Position numbers and translations under genes: made by a program. The notes beneath the pieces were generated by a model that was not told the origin of the DNA, ran no database searches, and saw only the letters and a list, made by a program, of their open reading frames with translations. This document shows positions 18,256 to 26,828 of a stretch of DNA of 64,000 nucleotides, one piece after another (positions within the stretch are counted from its first letter, which is position 1; each line of letters opens with the position of its first letter). This DNA is from Naasia aerilata (GTDB taxonomy: Bacteria; Actinomycetota; Actinomycetes; Actinomycetales; Microbacteriaceae), in NCBI RefSeq assembly GCF_030296595.1, contig NZ_AP027731.1:1054001-1118000 (forward strand), read 5' to 3'.

Positions 18256-19376
18256 GGTCGCTTCCTTCGGCCGCTGCCCGCCTGCGCCGGAGCCGCGGAA
18301 GCGCGAAAACAGCCACCGCGAAGATCATCACGGTGCCCTGGAGGACGTCGATGATCTGGACCGGCAGGTTGATGAAAAGCTGCACGGTGGCGCCCGCGGC
18401 ATTGAGCGCCCCGAACAGGATCGACCCGACCAGGATGCCGATCGGATTGAAGCGCGCGAGCAGTGCGATCGCGATGCCGGTGAAGCCGAAGTTCGCGGAG
18501 AACCCCTCGGAGTAGCGATGCACCAGGCCGAGGGCGTGTGCGCCTCCGCCGATTCCGCCGATCACACCCGCTCCGAGCAGGGCGGTCATGAGCACCGTGC
18601 GGACCCGCAGGCCCTGAGCGGCGGCGAAGCGCGGCGCGCTGCCGACGGCGCGGAACTCGAAGCCGAGTGTTGAGTAGCGCATCCACACCGCGTAGCCCAC
18701 GAGGAGGACGAGGGCGAGGATCAGGCCCCACCCCGTCTGCCCTGGCGGCGCGAGCGGAGGCAGCTCCGCGTTCTCCGACACGTAGTCCGTGCTCGAGTTC
18801 GCCTGCCCCGAGGCCAGGAAGAAGCTCTGCACGCTCCACCCCGCGAGCCCGGCGATGATGAAGTTGAACATCAGCGTCGTCACGACTTCGTCCACGGACC
18901 AGAGCGATCGAAGGATGGCTGGAACCAGGGCGACGAGGCCTCCGGCGACGGTCGCACCGAGGAGCGGCAGAAGGACCGCGACGACCGGGGAAGCCGCCCA
19001 TCTGCGATCCGAGAACGGACGCGGTGAGGCCGCCGAGGATGAAGCTTCCTTCGACGCCCACCGTGAAGACGCCGGCCCGATACGCGAACGCCGCCGCGAT
19101 GGAGGTGAACAGGATGGGAGTGGTCGCGGCCAGGGTCGCGTTGACGCGACTCGGCGTGCCGAAGGCCTCGGAGACGAGACGGCCGTAGACCTCGAGGGGA
19201 TCGTTTCCCGTCAGCAGGAGAACGATCGCCCCGACGACGAGGGCGATCACGATCGGCAGTCCGGCGTGCCGGGCGGCGCGCGCCACCGCCGTCGCGGTGC
19301 GGCGTGCGGGCGACGCGCCCGACTCCGGCTGCGGCGGGGCTACGGGCGTCTCGTGGGTCGTGGATGCGCTTGTCAT
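18252..19376 (-). CDS. BmpA-type ABC importer, first permease (at least two frame breaks)
   Basis: The N-terminal half reads through AFAYRAGVFTVGVEGSFILG to SVLGSQMGGFP. It then shifts frame near 18985-18990 (ttccccgg on the minus strand; two C or two G appear missing) and continues as VDEVVTTLMFNFIIAGLAGW to VFALPRLRRRR. A second break before 18260 is needed to reach the TGA at 18252-18254, which would overlap the next start as GTGA. Adding three bases in total gives about 375 residues, normal for this permease. The ATG at 19376 overlaps the ATPase stop. Confidence 0.8.
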   Translation of the reverse strand: MTSASTTHETPVAPPQPESGASPARRTATAVARAARHAGLPIVIALVVGAIVLLLTGNDPLEVYGRLVSEAFGTPSRVNATLAATTPILFTSIAAAFAYRAGVFTVGVEGSFILGGLTASVLGSQMGGFPGRRGPSAAPRCDRRRRPRRPGSSHPSIALVRGRSRDDADVQLHHRRARGVERAELLPGLGAGELEHGLRVGERGAASARAARADGVGPDPRPRPPRGLRGVDALLNTRLRVPRRRQRAALRRRSGPAGPHGAHDRPARSGCDRRNRRRRTRPRPGASLLRGVLRELRLHRHRDRTARALQSDRHPGRVDPVRGAQCRGRHRAAFHQPAGPDHRRPPGHRDDLRGGCFRASAAPAQAGSGRRKRP

Positions 19377-20941
19377 GCGGCGTGCGCCTGCCCCTCATCG
19401 CCCAGCATGAGCGCGCCGATCTCGGACCGGCTGCTGTCCGGGCCGAGAACGCCCGCCACCCGGCCGCGGTGCAGAACGAGGATCCGGTCGGACAGCTCGC
19501 GCAACTCGTCCAGCTCCTCGCTGAAGAGCACGACGGCCGCGCCCGCGTCCCGCGCCTGTCGAAGGAGCTCGTGGATGTACCCGATCCCTCGCACATCGAC
19601 GCCGCGGGTCGGCTGACTGGCGACGAGGACACGGGGCTCGCCGATCGTCTCCCGGCCGAGCACCACCCGCTGCTGGTTCCCACCGGAGAGGGACGATGCG
19701 GGGTCGGACGCGGACCCGAAGCGCACCGCAGCCCGCCCGAGCACCGCCTTGACGTGCTCCGCGACCTTCCGGGGCCGGAGCCAGCCCGCCCCCGCGAGTG
19801 ACGTCATGGCCGGCGTCGCGATCGAGTTGTCCGCCAGGGAGAGCCGTAGCGCAAGGCCCTCCTGCTTGCGGTCAGCGCTCACATAGCCGAGGCCCGCGCG
19901 GCGCCGGGCACGCACGTCCTTCCGCGCGATCGAGACGCCATCGAGCGCAAGGTCGCCCGACGAGACGGCGCGGATGCCGATGAGCACCTCCGCGAGCTCC
20001 TCCTGTCCGTTGCCCGCGACGGCCGCGATGCCCAGGATCTCGCCCGATCGCGCTTCGAAGCCGACGTCCTCGAGTCGGGCGATGCCGCGGTCGTCTTTCG
20101 CTCCGAGTCCCCGCGCGGTCAGCACCACTCCGCCCGGCACCCCGCGCGCCGTGGTGGACTCGACCAGTTCGGAGTCGTCGCCGACGATGAGTGCGGCCAG
20201 TCCTCGGCGGTCGGTCTCGCCGCGGACCATCTCCGCAACGGTTCGCCCGGCACGGAGGACCGTGATCCGGTCTGCGACCCCGAGCACCTCATCGAGCTTG
20301 TGGCTGATGAAGATGATGGTGCGCCCCGCATCTCGCAGGGAGGACAGCAGCCGGAGGAGCTCGTCAGCCTGGGCTGGAGCGAGGACCGCGGTCGGTTCGT
20401 CGAGGATGAGGACATCCGCGCCCCGGTAGACGAGACGAAGGATCTCGACCTGCTGCTGGATGGCGATCGAGGCACGAGCCGCATCGGCGGTCCATTCGAT
20501 CTCCACGCCCACCGATGCGCTCAGTTCCCGCGCTCGGACGAGCGCTGCCTTCCAGTCGATCCGGCCGAGCACGCCCGGTTCCTGGCCCAGCACGAGGTTC
20601 TCGAGCAGGGTGAGGTCCGGGATGATCGCGAGCTCCTGCTGAACCAGACCTATCCGGCGCTCGATGGCAGCGCGCGGGCTGCCCAGGGCGACCAGCTCGT
20701 CGTCGACGACGACAGAGCCGGCGTCCGGCTGGTCGAGGCCGTAGAGCATCCGCATGAGCGTGCTCTTGCCGGCGCCGTTCTCGCCGACGACCGCGTGCAC
20801 CGTGCCGGCTCGGACCGTCAGGGTGACGTCGACGTTGGCCTGCACCGGCCCGAAGGAGCGGCTGATCCCGCGGGCCCCGATCCGGCAGCCGACGGGCGCC
20901 GGATCGGGGGACGGGATGCGATCCGCGCTGGGTGTACTCAT
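19373..20941 (-). CDS. BmpA-type ABC importer, double ATPase subunit
   Basis: A 522-residue protein with two fused nucleotide-binding domains, as in sugar/nucleoside importers. The first has VVGENGAGKSTLMRMLYG (Walker A, near residue 53) and VLILDEPTAVLAPAQADELL (Walker B) with a weakened signature. The second has the degenerate P-loop AAVAGNGQEELAEVLIG and an intact SSLSGGNQQRVVLGRETIG. It powers uptake by the two permeases. The start lies 36 bases after the lipoprotein stop. Confidence 0.93.
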   Translation of the reverse strand: MSTPSADRIPSPDPAPVGCRIGARGISRSFGPVQANVDVTLTVRAGTVHAVVGENGAGKSTLMRMLYGLDQPDAGSVVVDDELVALGSPRAAIERRIGLVQQELAIIPDLTLLENLVLGQEPGVLGRIDWKAALVRARELSASVGVEIEWTADAARASIAIQQQVEILRLVYRGADVLILDEPTAVLAPAQADELLRLLSSLRDAGRTIIFISHKLDEVLGVADRITVLRAGRTVAEMVRGETDRRGLAALIVGDDSELVESTTARGVPGGVVLTARGLGAKDDRGIARLEDVGFEARSGEILGIAAVAGNGQEELAEVLIGIRAVSSGDLALDGVSIARKDVRARRRAGLGYVSADRKQEGLALRLSLADNSIATPAMTSLAGAGWLRPRKVAEHVKAVLGRAAVRFGSASDPASSLSGGNQQRVVLGRETIGEPRVLVASQPTRGVDVRGIGYIHELLRQARDAGAAVVLFSEELDELRELSDRILVLHRGRVAGVLGPDSSRSEIGALMLGDEGQAHAA

Positions 20942-20977
20942 GCGTCGCGATTCGATCCTGGGAGAGGCGGGACTGGA

Positions 20978-22060
20978 CTACTTGCCGGAGTAGAAGTCGG
21001 GGTACCCCTGGGTGACGACGTTCCAGACCTTCACATCGCCGTCGATGATCTTCTTCTTCAGGTCGTCGACCTTGCCGATCGTCTCGGCACCGATCGCGTC
21101 CTTGGTGTTCTTGAAGTCGGAGAGGCCGACGCCGTCCTCCTTCAGCCCGAGGTTGAGGGTGGTCCCACCGGGGAACTTGCCGTCGGCGTAGTCCTTCAGG
21201 AGGGTCTCCATCGCCACGTCCGTCTTCTTCAGCATGGTCGTCAGGACGAAGCCAGGCGCGACGTCATCCTGATCGGCGTCCACCCCGATCGCGTAGTGGT
21301 TGCTGTCCTTCGCGGCCTGGATGACCCCGGCGCCGGTTCCGCCCGCGACGGCGTAGACGATGTCCGCGCCCTGGTCGAACATGGACTGTGCGAGCTGCTG
21401 CCCCTTGGTGGGATCCGCGAAATCGTTCGAGTAGGCCGAGAGCACCTTCACATCGGGGTCGACGTCCCGGGCGCCCTGGATGTAGCCCACGAGGAACTTG
21501 TCGATGCCGGCGCTCTGGGCTCCGCCGATCACCCCGATGACCTTGTCCGGATTGATCTTGGGATCGCTGGTGTTGACCGTCTGCATCGCGGCGAGGGCAC
21601 CCGCGAGATAGGAGCCCTCCTGCTCCTGGAACAGCACCGAGGCGACGTTGTCGCCCTTCGCCTCCGCGTTGACGAGGACCCAGTCCGTGTCCGGGTAGTC
21701 CGCGGCGACCTTCGGCAGGATCTCGGCGTGCGAGTACTCGAGGTCCAGAACGAGGCCGAGACCTTCGTCACCGGCCCGGCGCAGGATCTGCTCACCCTGC
21801 CCGACCACGTCGTCCGACTCGATGGGCGTGCCCTCGAGGCCGTTGTCCGACAGCCCCTTCTTGAACCCGGAGTAGGCGAGGTCGTTGTAGGACTCGTCCC
21901 CCAGCCCGCCCTGAGCGACGACCAGTGCCGTCTTCCCCAGGGTGCCTGCGCTGCTCGAGCCGTTCGACTCGGAGCCGCTAGGCGTCCCTCCCGAGCAGGC
22001 GGTCAGCAGCAGCAGCGAGGCCGCCGCCGGAACGAAGACCAGCGCGTGGTGTCTCTTCAT
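20978..22060 (-). CDS. BMP-family substrate-binding lipoprotein of an ABC importer
   Basis: A 360-residue exported lipoprotein. The signal peptide ends in the lipobox LLLTACSGG, with Cys near residue 22. A Ser/Gly linker follows, then the BMP domain starting TALVVAQGGLGDESYNDLAY, with GVIGGAQSAGIDKFLVGYIQ and DIVYAVAGGTGAGVIQAAKD typical of PnrA/BmpA nucleoside binders. The ATG at 22058-22060 follows GGAGGAAACA. It sits at the head of the transporter genes, so the imported compound is nucleoside-like. Confidence 0.92.
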   Translation of the reverse strand: MKRHHALVFVPAAASLLLLTACSGGTPSGSESNGSSSAGTLGKTALVVAQGGLGDESYNDLAYSGFKKGLSDNGLEGTPIESDDVVGQGEQILRRAGDEGLGLVLDLEYSHAEILPKVAADYPDTDWVLVNAEAKGDNVASVLFQEQEGSYLAGALAAMQTVNTSDPKINPDKVIGVIGGAQSAGIDKFLVGYIQGARDVDPDVKVLSAYSNDFADPTKGQQLAQSMFDQGADIVYAVAGGTGAGVIQAAKDSNHYAIGVDADQDDVAPGFVLTTMLKKTDVAMETLLKDYADGKFPGGTTLNLGLKEDGVGLSDFKNTKDAIGAETIGKVDDLKKKIIDGDVKVWNVVTQGYPDFYSGK

Positions 22061-22855
22061 TGTTTCCTCCGAGTGATGTGGGTGCGAATGTGATGTGGTA
22101 CAGGTACTGCGTCCCGAGGTACCGGGCCCGGACGACCTCGATGAGGCGTCCCGCTGCGTCGCGCGATGCACGGACGACCTCGATGAGAGCGGTGCCCTCG
22201 TCGATGCCCAGGAGGCCGGCGTCCCGCTCGTCCGCGTTGATGGCCCGGAGGGATTCCTCCCCGAGGTGAGGTAGACGCCCCCGCGGCGGAGCGACTCGTA
22301 GAGGGAGTACCCGGAATCCGCTGCGACGGGCTCGGTGAGACCGATCGCGTCCGCAATGTCCTCGGGGATCAGCGTGCGGTGGATTCCCACCTTGTCGTCG
22401 CCGACGGTCCTCAGCCGCTCGATCCGCACAAGAGGCTGCCGGTCGAACCCGATCTCGGAGTCGAAGGCGGATGTGGGCCGGGCCGCATCCTGGCTCTCGA
22501 GGACTTCGAAGGAGAGGAGCGTGCTTCCCGGGGTGAGGCCGAGACCGTGGACGTGCTCGGAGAAGCTCGTGAGCTCCGGCAGCTGGCGCTCCATAGGCCG
22601 GGCGTTGACGAAGGTGCCCTTCCCCTGCCGTCGTGTGACGACTCCCCGATCGACGAGCGTGTCGAACGCCTTGATGACCGTCGCCCGGCTCAGACGGTTC
22701 TCGCTCGCGAGCACCGTCTCGCTGGGCAGGACGTCGCCCGGTCTGAGCTTCTCCTGGGCGATGAAGGACTCGATGGCGCGAGCGAGCTGCACGTACAACG
22801 GCTGGCCGCCGCGCTCGTGGTCGAGGTCAACTCGCATCAGGTCACAGATCCTCAT
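22057..22855 (-). CDS. GntR/HutC-family regulator of the catabolic cluster (frame broken at 22259-22262)
   Basis: The winged helix is PLYVQLARAIESFIAQEKLR, then VLASENRLSRATVIKAFDTL and RRQGKGTFVNARPMERQ. The UTRA effector domain runs LTSFSEHVHGLGLTPGSTLL onward. At a GGGG run (minus strand) one more G is needed to continue as GEESLRAINADERDAG and LIEVVRARYLGTQYLYHITF. After that single correction the frame runs on to a TAG at 21978. A further missing base would give the TGA at 22057 that overlaps the bmp start, so the end is approximate. ATG near 22855 or 22840 is the likely start. A near-palindrome precedes it. Confidence 0.8.
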
Positions 22856-22869
22856 CGTTCGGATGACCG

Positions 22870-22883
22870 CTTGTCCGGTCAAG
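22870..22883. promoter_or_regulatory. Candidate GntR operator
   Basis: CTTGTCCGGTCAAG is palindromic at 12 of 14 positions and lies 15-28 bases before the likely gntR start. Size, symmetry and placement fit a GntR/HutC dimer site for autoregulation and control of the catabolic cluster. No binding data; inferred. Confidence 0.5.
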
Positions 22884-23008
22884 TAGACGATACGAGGGCC
22901 CTGCCGCGCAAGAGGCGCGTTTCACGCGATGGTTACGAGCGGAAACCAGATGTTTACACGAGACGGCGGAAGCAGGATCTCTGCCCGGCGAGCGTCTAGG
23001 GTCGGGAC

Positions 23009-23866
23009 GTGCCCGACCCGCTGTGGAGCCCGACCGGGCCGGACCTCGTCGTGCACGGCGACAACCTCGAGGTGACGTCCCGGCTTCCGGACGGCGCCTT
23101 CCGCCTCGTCTATCTGGACCCGCCTTTCAACACGGGGCGGCTGCAGACCCGCACGACGCTCCGCACGGTCCGCTCGGACACCGGCGACCGCGTCGGGTTC
23201 AAGGGCGCCACCTACGAGACGCTCAAGGGTCTCGCGTACTCCTACGACGACCGGTTCGCCGACTACTGGGAGTTCCTCGCCCCACGCTTGGAGGAGGCCT
23301 GGCGACTGCTCGATGCGCGCGGCACCCTCTACCTGCACCTGGACTACCGCGAGGTGCACTACGCCAAGGTCCTGCTCGACGGCCTGTTCGGGCGGGAGTG
23401 CTTCCTCAACGAGATCGTCTGGGCCTACGACTACGGCGCCAGGGCCACCCGCCGCTGGCCGGCGAAGCACGACACGATCCTCGTCTACGTGAAGGACCCG
23501 GACCGGTATCACTTCGACAGCACGGCCGTCGACCGCGAGCCGTACATGGCGCCCGGGCTGGTGACGCCCGAGAAGGCGGCGCTCGGCAAGCTGCCGACGG
23601 ACGTGTGGTGGCACACCATCGTCTCGCCCACGGGAGCCGAGAAGACGGGCTACGCGACCCAGAAGCCGCTCGGAATCCTCCGCCGCATCGTCTCCGCCTC
23701 GTCCGAGCAGGGCGACTGGGTCCTCGACTTCTTCGCGGGCAGCGGCACCACAGGGGCGGCGGCGCAGGAGCTCGGCCGCCGCTTCGTGCTCGTCGACCGG
23801 AGCGAGCAGGCGATCGGCGTCATGCGCGCCCGGTTCGGCGACTCGGCGACCTTCGCCGAGGTCTGA
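23009..23866 (+). CDS. Orphan DNA methyltransferase, beta-class (N6-adenine or N4-cytosine)
   Basis: A 285-residue protein. FRLVYLDPPFNTGRL near residue 30 carries catalytic motif IV (DPPF), and WVLDFFAGSGTTGAAAQELG near residue 245 carries the AdoMet motif I. The order IV before I defines the beta class. The target-recognition part lies between them and includes LHLDYREVHYAKVLLD and WAYDYGARATRRWPAKHDT. GTG at 23009 is the start. No restriction endonuclease lies beside it, so it is solitary and may be regulatory. Confidence 0.88.
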   Translation: MPDPLWSPTGPDLVVHGDNLEVTSRLPDGAFRLVYLDPPFNTGRLQTRTTLRTVRSDTGDRVGFKGATYETLKGLAYSYDDRFADYWEFLAPRLEEAWRLLDARGTLYLHLDYREVHYAKVLLDGLFGRECFLNEIVWAYDYGARATRRWPAKHDTILVYVKDPDRYHFDSTAVDREPYMAPGLVTPEKAALGKLPTDVWWHTIVSPTGAEKTGYATQKPLGILRRIVSASSEQGDWVLDFFAGSGTTGAAAQELGRRFVLVDRSEQAIGVMRARFGDSATFAEV

Positions 23867-23990
23867 CGCGGGTCCGGCGGACAGGACACGACCGCGTGCG
23901 GCGGTGCGGATGTCCCCAGCACCCGCGTCCGCGCGCCACCTGCCGTTTGCCCACCTTCGCTAGGGTCGAGGCACGACCCGGAAGGACGCC

Positions 23991-24791
23991 ATGGCCACCC
24001 GCCGCGACGAGATCGACTGCTGGCTCACCGACATGGACGGCGTGCTCGTGCACGAGAACCAGGCGATCCCGGGCGCAGCCGAGCTGATCCAGCAGTGGAC
24101 GGATCAGGGCAAGCCGTTCCTCGTGCTCACCAACAACTCGAGCTTCACCCCGCGCGACCTCAGCGCGCGGCTCCGCGCCTCCGGGCTCGTCGTGCCGGAG
24201 GAGTCGATCTGGACCTCGGCGCTTGCCACCGCCGACTTCTGCGCGTCTCAGATGCCGGGCGGGAGCGCGTTCGTCATCGGTGAGGCCGGCATGACGACCG
24301 CCCTGCACGAGGCGGGCTTCATCATGACCGAGACCGCTCCCGACTACGTGGTCGTCGGCGAGACGCGGAACTACTCGTTCGAGGCGATCACGAAGGCCAT
24401 CCGGCTGATCAACAACGGAGCCCGCTTCATCGTGACGAACCCGGACGCGACCGGCCCGAGCACGGAGGGACCGCTCCCGGCCACCGGGGCGATCGCGGCC
24501 CTCATCACCAAGGCCACGGGCCGGGATCCGTACATCGTCGGCAAGCCGAACCCGATGATGTTCCGCTCCGCCATGAACCGCATCGGCGCCCACTCGGAGA
24601 ACACCGCGATGATCGGCGACCGCATGGACACCGACATCGTCGCGGGCATCGAAGCGGGCCTGCACACGATCCTGGTGCTGTCCGGCATCAGCGACGTGGC
24701 CGAGGTGAACCGGTACCCCTTCCGCCCGGACGAGGTGATCGGCTCGGTCGCGGAGCTCCTGAACCGGGAGCCGGTGGAGACCGAGCTTTGA
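23991..24791 (+). CDS. HAD-superfamily phosphatase, NagD-like (HAD-IIA)
   Basis: A 266-residue hydrolase with the four HAD motifs: WLTDMDGVLVHENQ (nucleophile Asp), FLVLTNNSS (motif 2), VGKPNPMMFRSAMNRIG (Lys of motif 3) and AMIGDRMDTDIVAGIEAGLH (motif 4). The large C2a cap between motifs 2 and 3 is typical of NagD phosphatases acting on nucleotides or sugar phosphates. Its 3' end is 7 bases from a convergent gene. Substrate not identifiable. Confidence 0.9.
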   Translation: MATRRDEIDCWLTDMDGVLVHENQAIPGAAELIQQWTDQGKPFLVLTNNSSFTPRDLSARLRASGLVVPEESIWTSALATADFCASQMPGGSAFVIGEAGMTTALHEAGFIMTETAPDYVVVGETRNYSFEAITKAIRLINNGARFIVTNPDATGPSTEGPLPATGAIAALITKATGRDPYIVGKPNPMMFRSAMNRIGAHSENTAMIGDRMDTDIVAGIEAGLHTILVLSGISDVAEVNRYPFRPDEVIGSVAELLNREPVETEL

Positions 24792-24798
24792 GCCGCGC

Positions 24799-25494
24799 TC
24801 ACCCCGCGGCCGCGATGCTCCCAGTCAGAGGCTGACCCGAGCTGCGGGACACGAAGCAGAAATAGGCGCGGTCCCCCGACCTCCACTGCTCCTCCCCCGC
24901 CGGATAGGACGCCTGGAACTGCACGTCGGCATAGGCGCCCGCGGCGCCGAGGTCGAGGACCTCGGGAGCGGTGCAGCGGAGGTTCAGCTGCGCGGTGAGC
25001 GCCTGCTCTCCCGGGTAGGCCGCTGCGGCGTCGCCGTCGAAGGTGCCGCGGGCCACGAGCTGGGCGGTGTGCGGTGCCGCGCAGTCGACGACCGTGAACT
25101 GGCGCTCCCACGGGGACGTATACGGCTCGAGGCATTCACCGCCGCCGAGGCGGTCCCAGTCGTACACGCCCGGGGCGACCGGCCCTATAGGAGGCGCCTC
25201 CGCGGCCGCGGTCGGGGTGGGTGAGGGCGGCGCGGCAGGGGTCGGGGTGATGCTGGCGCTCGGGGTCTGCACCGCGGACCGCAGCGGCGACGGGGATGGC
25301 ATCAGGCGGGTGCCGAGGAAGAACGCGAGCAGGAGGCCCGCGGCGGCGATCACGGTCACCGAGGCGATCAGGATGAGCCGGGTCCGGCGGGAGCCCGCGG
25401 ACTCGGCGCCGTCCGCGGGAGCCTCCGCCGCCGTGGCGGACGCCACCGGGACGGCCTCCGTGGGCCGGTCGTCGGCGGGCCCCGGGTCGGTCAC
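24799..25494 (-). CDS. Membrane-anchored extracytoplasmic protein of unknown function
   Basis: A 231-residue protein. Residues 1-36 are acidic and cytoplasmic. LILIASVTVIAAAGLLLAFF (about 40-60) is a single membrane helix. A Pro/Thr/Ser linker spans about 66-100. The outer domain has four Cys, including RLGGGECLEPY, VVDCAAPHTAQLV and LNLRCTAPEV. The Cys-AxPHxxQ pattern resembles actinobacterial septum-formation-type domains, a weak resemblance. GTG at 25494 overlaps the pyrE stop (GTGA), so it is coupled to pyrE. Confidence 0.75.
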   Translation of the reverse strand: MTDPGPADDRPTEAVPVASATAAEAPADGAESAGSRRTRLILIASVTVIAAAGLLLAFFLGTRLMPSPSPLRSAVQTPSASITPTPAAPPSPTPTAAAEAPPIGPVAPGVYDWDRLGGGECLEPYTSPWERQFTVVDCAAPHTAQLVARGTFDGDAAAAYPGEQALTAQLNLRCTAPEVLDLGAAGAYADVQFQASYPAGEEQWRSGDRAYFCFVSRSSGQPLTGSIAAAG

Positions 25495-26045
25495 TGCTCG
25501 GCGAGCCCCAGGTCCGCGAGGCCGATCGCGGCTCGGTATGGATAGCCGGCGGCCTCGATCGTCTCCTTGGCGCCCGTCGCCCGGTCGACGACCACGGCGA
25601 CGGCGGCGATCTCTGCGCCCACCTTGAGAAGTGCCTCGATCGCGGCGAGCGGGGACCCGCCCGTCGTCGAGGTGTCCTCGACGACCACGACTCTCTTGCC
25701 CGCGAGGTCGGGGCCCTCCACCTGACGGCCGCGGCCATGGTCCTTCGGCTGCTTCCGGACGACGAATGCGTCGTACGCGGCACCGTGGGACGCCCCCTGG
25801 TGCAGGATCGCGGACGCGATCGGGTCGGCGCCCATGGTCATGCCGCCGACCGCGGCGACGTCCGGGATGTCGGCGATCAGCTCGAGCATGACCTGTCCGA
25901 TGAGGGGCGCTACGCGATGGTCGAGGCTCACGCGCCGCAGATCGACGTAGTAGCTCGCCTTCTTGCCGCTCGTCAGCGTGAAGTCTCCATGGAAGACCGC
26001 ATCGGACTTGATGTACTCGATCAGCTGGTCGCGCGCCCCGGTCAC
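25491..26045 (-). CDS. pyrE: Orotate phosphoribosyltransferase
   Basis: A 184-residue enzyme that joins orotate and PRPP to OMP in pyrimidine synthesis. FHGDFTLTSGKKASYYVDLR is the orotate-binding N-terminal part. VGGMTMGADPIASAI follows, with AFVVRKQPKDHGRGRQVEG as the flexible loop and KRVVVVEDTSTTGGSPLAAI as the PRPP-binding motif. It is coupled to a downstream membrane protein. The other pyr genes are not in this window. Confidence 0.95.
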   Translation of the reverse strand: MTGARDQLIEYIKSDAVFHGDFTLTSGKKASYYVDLRRVSLDHRVAPLIGQVMLELIADIPDVAAVGGMTMGADPIASAILHQGASHGAAYDAFVVRKQPKDHGRGRQVEGPDLAGKRVVVVEDTSTTGGSPLAAIEALLKVGAEIAAVAVVVDRATGAKETIEAAGYPYRAAIGLADLGLAEQ

Positions 26046-26054
26046 GTCACCAGC

Positions 26055-26762
26055 CTAGGGCGAACCCGCGCCGAGCTCCCGGGCCGCGGCCACGAGCTCG
26101 GCGTTCCCCGCCGCCACCCTCCCGTCGGGCAGGAGGAGGGTGTCCTCCAGGCCGATCCGCGTATCCACGCCCCGCCGCACCGCATCCTCGAGCAGCGGCC
26201 ACGCGGCCTCGTTCCCGCCGTGCTGTAGGCGCGGGCGCAGGCACGACGCGGCGTCGAGGACGGCATGGATCGCCGCCGCGGCATCCAGCGCCTCCGGGGG
26301 CTCGTCCACCAGGGGCTCGATGAGCACCCGGAGGATGCCGCGCCACCCGCCATCGGCCAGCAGCTCGGCGTCACCGGGGCTCGACAGGCCGGCCTCGACC
26401 GCGATGCCACGGTCGGCGAAGGATCCGGTCAGGTCGAGCGCGCCGGGCTCCGACAGGTTGACCGAGGTCTGCCGTACCGCGGCCCGCCATTGCTCGAGCA
26501 TTCGGTCCCGGTCGCTCGTCTGGATGCGGAAGGCGGTCGTGACGCCGACGGGGCCGAACGGCACCACCGCGGCGACGGCGGCGAGGACCGCATCGTGCTC
26601 GAGGGTCTGGAGCCCGGCTGCGTCCCGTGGATGCACGTGAAACATTCGGGCTCCGGCAGCGGCACACGCGCGGGCGTCGTCCCGAAGCTCCGCGGCGGTG
26701 AGCGGCACCGCGGGGTGCTCCTCGCGCGAGCGGGAGCCGTTGAGCGCAGCCTGGAGGAGCAC
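26055..26762 (-). CDS. BKACE/DUF849-family beta-keto acid cleavage enzyme-like protein
   Basis: A 235-residue protein. LQAALNGSRSREEHPAVPL opens the TIM barrel, GARMFHVHPRDAAG carries the HxH zinc ligands, AVEAGLSSPGDAELLADGG follows, and RIGLEDTLLLPDGRVAAGN is the conserved C-terminal segment. The family (3-keto-5-aminohexanoate cleavage) condenses a beta-keto acid with acetyl-CoA. It is shorter than most members (270 or more), a known shorter actinobacterial form in my recollection. GTG at 26762 is the likely start. It is 9 bases upstream of pyrE. Confidence 0.78.
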   Translation of the reverse strand: MLLQAALNGSRSREEHPAVPLTAAELRDDARACAAAGARMFHVHPRDAAGLQTLEHDAVLAAVAAVVPFGPVGVTTAFRIQTSDRDRMLEQWRAAVRQTSVNLSEPGALDLTGSFADRGIAVEAGLSSPGDAELLADGGWRGILRVLIEPLVDEPPEALDAAAAIHAVLDAASCLRPRLQHGGNEAAWPLLEDAVRRGVDTRIGLEDTLLLPDGRVAAGNAELVAAARELGAGSP

Positions 26763-26828
26763 CGGTCGAGCGTACCCGGCGCCCCCACACGGACCGGAGG
26801 GGTCAGCGGTGCTCGCTATCGTGGTGCC

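Noticed and set aside
20978..22882. Apparent GntR-BMP lipoprotein fusion of 634 residues
   Set aside because: A missing G in the gntR gene throws it into the frame of the lipoprotein. The lipoprotein has its own ribosome site, start and signal peptide.
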